From the NCBI GenBank assembly GCA_013426755.1, contig AP019861.1:2077271-2141270 (forward strand): a DNA stretch of 64,000 bases, read 5' to 3'. The DNA comes from Spirochaetota bacterium. Lineage in GTDB: Bacteria; Spirochaetota; UBA12135; COTS27. The notes under the pieces were generated by a model. It was not told where the DNA came from. It saw only the letters and a program-made list of their open reading frames with translations, and made no database searches. Each line of letters starts with the position of its first letter. The first letter of the stretch is position 1. This document shows positions 60,330 through 64,000 of the stretch, piece by piece. Both the position numbers and the translations under genes were made by a program.

Positions 60330-60835
60330 ATAACCTAACCATCTTAAAACCTAACCATCTTAACAGCTATCATCTATATGATAACTTTCTATATTACCTA
60401 TTTTTATTGGCATCAATCATTTTTTTACTGTATATTATTTGATTTTGACAATACTTGCGTGTAATAACTTGGACACAGACTGGATCATTCTTATTCTTAC
60501 TGTTCATTCTTGTTTGTTCATTCTTGTTTTTTTGTTTATAGCGAACTTATTGTCCTATCAGAAGTCTGTAGAAAAATTGTATTTAAAACCCTGTGAACTC
60601 ACAATTTCATGTTATAATTACAATAAATATGGTAAATATCCTAGATTATATCTGACGTTTGATGCAGTATTTGTACTAAAAGATAAAACAGGACTTTCAG
60701 GACGCTCGAAATTGTTATATTCTTAGATTCTTATCTAACAGGTAAAAACCGACTCCATTAAACATATTTATTTCATTCACTTGTATTTCAAAATTAAATG
60801 AATTTTATCACAAAAAGGACTGCAGAGGTTACTCA
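60330..60835. other. Intergenic region between divergent genes
   Basis: A 95-codon frame at 60439-60726 (plus) encodes a hydrophobic start and a Tyr-rich tail but has no ribosome-binding site or family match, so I do not call it. TTCATTCTTGTTT(G/T)TT is duplicated near 60505-60535. AACCTAACCATCTTAA is duplicated at 60332-60365. Confidence 0.45.
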
Positions 60836-61921
60836 ATGAACATCACACATCACCTTAAAGTTTTGATTTTACTCAGTGTATTCATCCCCTTAGTGCTTCT
60901 TAGCAGCGCGTATGGGTATGTTGCCAAGATCGACAATTACACAATATCACTTCAAGAATTGCAGAAATTTGTTGACGTGCAGAAATTCCTTGCCAAAGAA
61001 AAAAATCTTGAAGAATTTATGGCTAACAAGCAAGTTAAAAAATCAGATTTGCTTAGTGATTACATTGACATGATGTTACTGTACCTTACCGCAGATAAAA
61101 ATAAATACAGTTTCGCTACCCAAAACAAAAACGTCCAGAACGTTTACAGCCAGACGCGTTCTGAACAGCTAAAAACCCTCTTCATCAATAGGCAGCTCGA
61201 CATTGCTGAGAATCCGCCCACAACAGCCGAACTTAAAAAAGAATTTGAAAAGGTTAAAAGCAGAACAAGTAAAACCTTTAAAGAATTGTCCGACCAGGAA
61301 AAACGCAATCTCTACCAGATAAGCATTCTGCGAAAAATCCAGGATAAAAAGAAGAGTTATCGCCTTCAATTAGAAAAACGCTACGACGTCAAACGTACCC
61401 CTAAAAATAAGACTAGCATCGGTAGTGTCAATAATAAAAAAATATCTCGCAAAGACATTGACAAGCTCCTCGATAAAGAGGTGAGCAAATTAGGTATTTC
61501 TTTGACTGCTTTGAAGAAAGACGAACCTGAAAAATTCAGAGAAATTCGTAAAGATGCGGTCAATGAACTTATTTTTCAAGAAATGATCACATTAGAGATG
61601 AAAAAACAAAAATTCGCAAGCAAACAAGTCGTTAAAGATGCCCTCCAATTCTACCAATATCAAATCGCTATTGAGGAGTACGTAAAAAATGAACTAGCCG
61701 ATAATATCAGAATTTCAGACAATGAACTCGATGAAGCTTTCGTAGAAGTGTCGCAAACACGTCCTGACATTCAAAAATTACTCCCAACGCAACAAGAAAA
61801 ATTGCTGAAGTCATTTATTATTCAAAAAAAGCTCCCTATTTTAATGGAAGAACTCCTCAATGAACGCAAAGAAGAGTCCATTATCAAACGTAATAAGTCT
61901 GAACTCAATAAATTGACGTAA
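60836..61921 (+). CDS. SurA-like periplasmic chaperone without a PPIase domain
   Basis: The 361-residue protein has a signal peptide (about 8-28, cut near SAYG) and is exported. YVAKIDNYTISLQEL at about 28-42 and IGSVNNKKISRKDI at about 197-210 are two copies of the SurA-N opening pattern. Each is followed by a long helix, an ExxEL-type helix (TTAELKKEFEK and SDNELDEAFVE) and a Lys/Leu-rich end helix. The protein is therefore a tandem duplication of one chaperone-like module of about 165 residues. No parvulin domain is present. A GAGG Shine-Dalgarno lies 8 nt before the ATG. A role in outer-membrane protein delivery is inferred. Confidence 0.65.
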   Translation: MNITHHLKVLILLSVFIPLVLLSSAYGYVAKIDNYTISLQELQKFVDVQKFLAKEKNLEEFMANKQVKKSDLLSDYIDMMLLYLTADKNKYSFATQNKNVQNVYSQTRSEQLKTLFINRQLDIAENPPTTAELKKEFEKVKSRTSKTFKELSDQEKRNLYQISILRKIQDKKKSYRLQLEKRYDVKRTPKNKTSIGSVNNKKISRKDIDKLLDKEVSKLGISLTALKKDEPEKFREIRKDAVNELIFQEMITLEMKKQKFASKQVVKDALQFYQYQIAIEEYVKNELADNIRISDNELDEAFVEVSQTRPDIQKLLPTQQEKLLKSFIIQKKLPILMEELLNERKEESIIKRNKSELNKLT

Positions 61922-62576
61922 CCTAAACCACCCACCTAATATTCATAAAATTAACCTGAGGCCTTACCTGGCATAGTTTACAGCAAAGAAGGTTCGTTGT
62001 CTAGTTTTATGCAGGGCATCGTGCAATTGGGGGCTAGATAGACGACTAGTATTAGCTAGATGGACAACTAGTAATTAAATACGCAAATGTCCTAATATCA
62101 CGGGATAAGCGAAGCTAATATCAATAGCGTAATTTGTCCCAATTCTCCAGGATAGGCGAGATGACTAGTCGTAAATACGTACATTGTCCTAATATCACAG
62201 GATAAGCGAAGCTAATATCAATAGCGTAATTTGTCCCAATTTTCTAGGATAGGCGAGATAACCAGTCGTAAATACGTACATTGTCCTAATATCACAGGAT
62301 AAGCGAAGCTAATATCAATAGCATAATTTGTCCCAATTTTCTAGGATAGGCGAGATAACCAGTCGTAAATACGTACATTGTCCTAATATCACAGGATAAG
62401 CGAAGCTAATATCAATAGCGTAATTTGTCCCAATTTTCTAGGATAGGCGAGATGACTAGTCGTAAATACGTACATTGTCCTAATATCACAGGATAAGCGA
62501 AGCTAATATCAATAGCGTAATTTGTCCCAATTTTCTAGGATAGGCGAGATAACCAGTCGTAAATACGTACATTGTC
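61922..62576. repeat. 97-bp tandem repeat array between convergent genes
   Basis: A decayed first unit (about 62073-62169) is followed by units starting at 62170, 62267, 62364 and 62461. A partial unit at 62558 runs into the end of the diguanylate cyclase gene. Each unit holds two related halves of about 48 bp, centred on GTCCTAATATCACAGGATAAGCGA and GTCCCAATTTTCTAGGATAGGCGA. These have partly complementary TCCT/AGGA arms. 61922-62072 is a shorter decayed stretch with GACTAGTA(T/A)TTAG words. Confidence 0.9.
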
Positions 62577-62590
62577 CTAGTATTCTAGGA
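62575..62590. terminator. Hairpin TCCTAG-TATT-CTAGGA at the diguanylate cyclase stop
   Basis: A 6-bp perfect stem with a 4-nt loop overlaps the stop codon (62577-62579). It derives from the last, truncated unit of the 97-bp array and may help end transcription in both directions. Confidence 0.45.
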
Positions 62591-63815
62591 AATGATACGT
62601 ATTTTTTTTGCGTTTAGCAACGTACATGCCTTTATCAGAATGGCGTAACAAATTGCGGCGAATAGCCGATTTGTCCTGGAAGACGTTATAGGCTTTATCG
62701 CCATAAAACCGCATATACGCCGCCCCAATACTCACAGAGAGCCGAGGTGTTTTACTCTTCTTAACACTAGGAATTGTATAAGATTTAGAACATGCGCGTA
62801 CGAGATTGCGACAGATTGTTTTAACGCGTTTGGCATCAACATCGACGAGTACAATAATAAATTCATCCCCTGATAGCCGTGCAACAAAGCCTTTATTTTC
62901 ATTATTTTTGATATGCGCTTTAAACCAATCGTCATATAACGTCTTACGAAGGCGCTTGGCTAGCGTAAATAATGTGAAATCACCTATACGATGCCCGAAG
63001 TTATCATTGATACGTTTGAAATTATCGAGGTCTATAAATAAGACCGCAATGGATGAAGTGTCATTTTGAGCTATACCGATCGCTTCTAGGATCTTAGTTT
63101 CCATCATTGAACGATTGTATAAGCCCGTTAAAATATCATAATAGGCATTGTAATAAATTTTCTTCTGTTTCTGCAGTAAATCTTTATTTTCATGACTCAA
63201 AATAGCAAAACGACGCATAACACCGCGCATTTCACTAGTAAAGATATACTTGCCTAGGGCACTGACGATCGCAACTCCCGTATATAAGATTACCGTACGT
63301 GAAAAATCACTGAGTGATATTGTCTCGTTATTGAAAAATACCAGCGATATTGGACTGTGCAGATATGTCAGCGTAACCAATAAAATGGCAATAACCAGCG
63401 CATATAACAAATAACTGATCAATGACAAGTAAAATAACACAAACATAGGTAACAGTACAATCCATATAGGTATTAACGATTGACTTGTCTTAAAAAGGTG
63501 CCACCACAATGATATTATCACCACCACCAAGAAACTAGCCAGGCTATAGGTGATACTGTGCTTCCATTTGAGAAAAAATTCTTTATTTTTACTCAACAAA
63601 GTATAGACAATCAATCCCCCCCATAAAAACCAATAAAACCCCAGTAAAAATTGAACTCCCAGCGAAATACCGTGATAGAATACCACGCCCACTCCCATAA
63701 ACGTGTACAGACACCAGGAAAGACAGATGCTTTTAAAAAAAAGCGAATATTCTACGTCTTTAAAGTCCCCATTAACTTTTCCTAACGCATGAGATTGAGT
63801 TCCTAGTTCCTTCAT
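62577..63815 (-). CDS. Membrane-bound diguanylate cyclase (GGDEF)
   Basis: The protein makes cyclic di-GMP. About six transmembrane segments occupy residues 25-190, followed by a short coiled linker and a GGDEF domain. DILTGLYNR lies near 227-235, FIDLDNFKRIND has the metal-binding Asp, and the active-site loop is RLSGDEF (315-319), an accepted active variant. The R-x-x-D inhibitory site before it is absent. ATG 63815 is chosen over the TTG two codons earlier. The last codons overlap the 97-bp repeat array. The sensed signal is unknown. Confidence 0.9.
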   Translation of the reverse strand: MKELGTQSHALGKVNGDFKDVEYSLFFKSICLSWCLYTFMGVGVVFYHGISLGVQFLLGFYWFLWGGLIVYTLLSKNKEFFLKWKHSITYSLASFLVVVIISLWWHLFKTSQSLIPIWIVLLPMFVLFYLSLISYLLYALVIAILLVTLTYLHSPISLVFFNNETISLSDFSRTVILYTGVAIVSALGKYIFTSEMRGVMRRFAILSHENKDLLQKQKKIYYNAYYDILTGLYNRSMMETKILEAIGIAQNDTSSIAVLFIDLDNFKRINDNFGHRIGDFTLFTLAKRLRKTLYDDWFKAHIKNNENKGFVARLSGDEFIIVLVDVDAKRVKTICRNLVRACSKSYTIPSVKKSKTPRLSVSIGAAYMRFYGDKAYNVFQDKSAIRRNLLRHSDKGMYVAKRKKNTYHFLEY

Positions 63816-64000
63816 AATCAATGTTAGCTAAAATAAAACCTACTCATCGGTATTCTTTACAACAAGCCCCCCTCACAAAAAACAGTAAAACTTTTGAAAA
63901 CAACTTAATAAATCACAGCCTGTAACTAAAAAATTATATCCAACCCCGAAGTACAGACCTAAATAGTTTATTTAATCTCTTATTGTACTGCTGTGTATTA

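Noticed and set aside
60439..60726. 95-codon plus-strand frame with hydrophobic start
   Set aside because: No Shine-Dalgarno or promoter, irregular composition, and it overlaps small duplications.
62170..62557. 97-bp array as a possible CRISPR or integron attachment array
   Set aside because: Units are contiguous and nearly identical along their whole length, with no spacers, cassettes or integrase.

Overview
This window most likely comes from a spirochaete chromosome. I infer this from a 16S rRNA gene detached from 23S and 5S, paired cyclic-nucleotide-binding proteins, several outer-membrane barrel-type proteins, and many long, AT-rich intergenic gaps. The insect-associated Entomospira/Treponema side of the order is a plausible home, but I cannot place it further without a database search. 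There is no phage, insertion sequence, integrase or CRISPR array. Most of the window is housekeeping chromosome with one small accessory module, a type II restriction-modification pair.

Layout. 0.4-14.3 kb: fructosamine kinase, dienelactone hydrolase, a pterin carbinolamine dehydratase, two large outer-membrane-type proteins, a TraB-family membrane protein, the CCA-adding enzyme, a VanZ-like protein and a large protein of unknown function. 14.9-18.2 kb: tRNA-Pro, a sodium/proton antiporter with a nucleotide-binding tail, and methionine aminopeptidase. 18.2-21.9 kb (minus): a signal-peptidase-like protein that appears to have lost both catalytic residues, a barrel-like protein and a TPR/membrane protein. 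22.8-25 kb (minus): biotin carboxylase and a carrier-protein homologue whose biotin-acceptor lysine is replaced. 25.7-34.4 kb: a small lipoprotein, ScpB, a small membrane protein, Rho, Fmt, FabH, a J-domain protein and uracil-DNA glycosylase. 34.9-48.2 kb: an amidohydrolase, two cyclic-nucleotide-binding proteins, release factor 1, RsgA, a heptose adenylyltransferase/phosphatase fusion, GatB, GatA, and a DUF779 protein next to an aldehyde dehydrogenase. 48.9-52.6 kb (minus): a polytopic glycosyltransferase-like protein and the 16S rRNA gene, preceded by a perfect TTGACA-N17-TATAAT promoter. 54.5-64 kb: a TPR lipoprotein, the restriction-modification pair, a 2-hydroxyacid dehydrogenase with an FGGY kinase, a SurA-like periplasmic protein and a diguanylate cyclase.

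How parts fit together. AccB/AccC and FabH point to fatty-acid initiation, but the carrier cannot be biotinylated in the usual way. Fmt, Map, PrfA, GatA/GatB, RsgA, the CCA enzyme (the tRNA has no encoded CCA), tRNA-Pro and 16S rRNA are translation functions scattered among unrelated genes. The cyclic-nucleotide-binding pair and the diguanylate cyclase are the signalling components.

The most distinctive large-scale property is the intergenic DNA. Nearly every gap longer than 300 bp carries its own private tandem repeat (units of about 11 to 111 bp), and some repeats run into the ends or starts of genes. A second theme is initiation: many genes have no Shine-Dalgarno, and several have a -10 hexamer only 3-6 nt before the start codon, suggesting leaderless transcripts. 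The two best candidates for unusual biology are the apparently inactive signal peptidase homologue and the biotin carrier homologue without its lysine.
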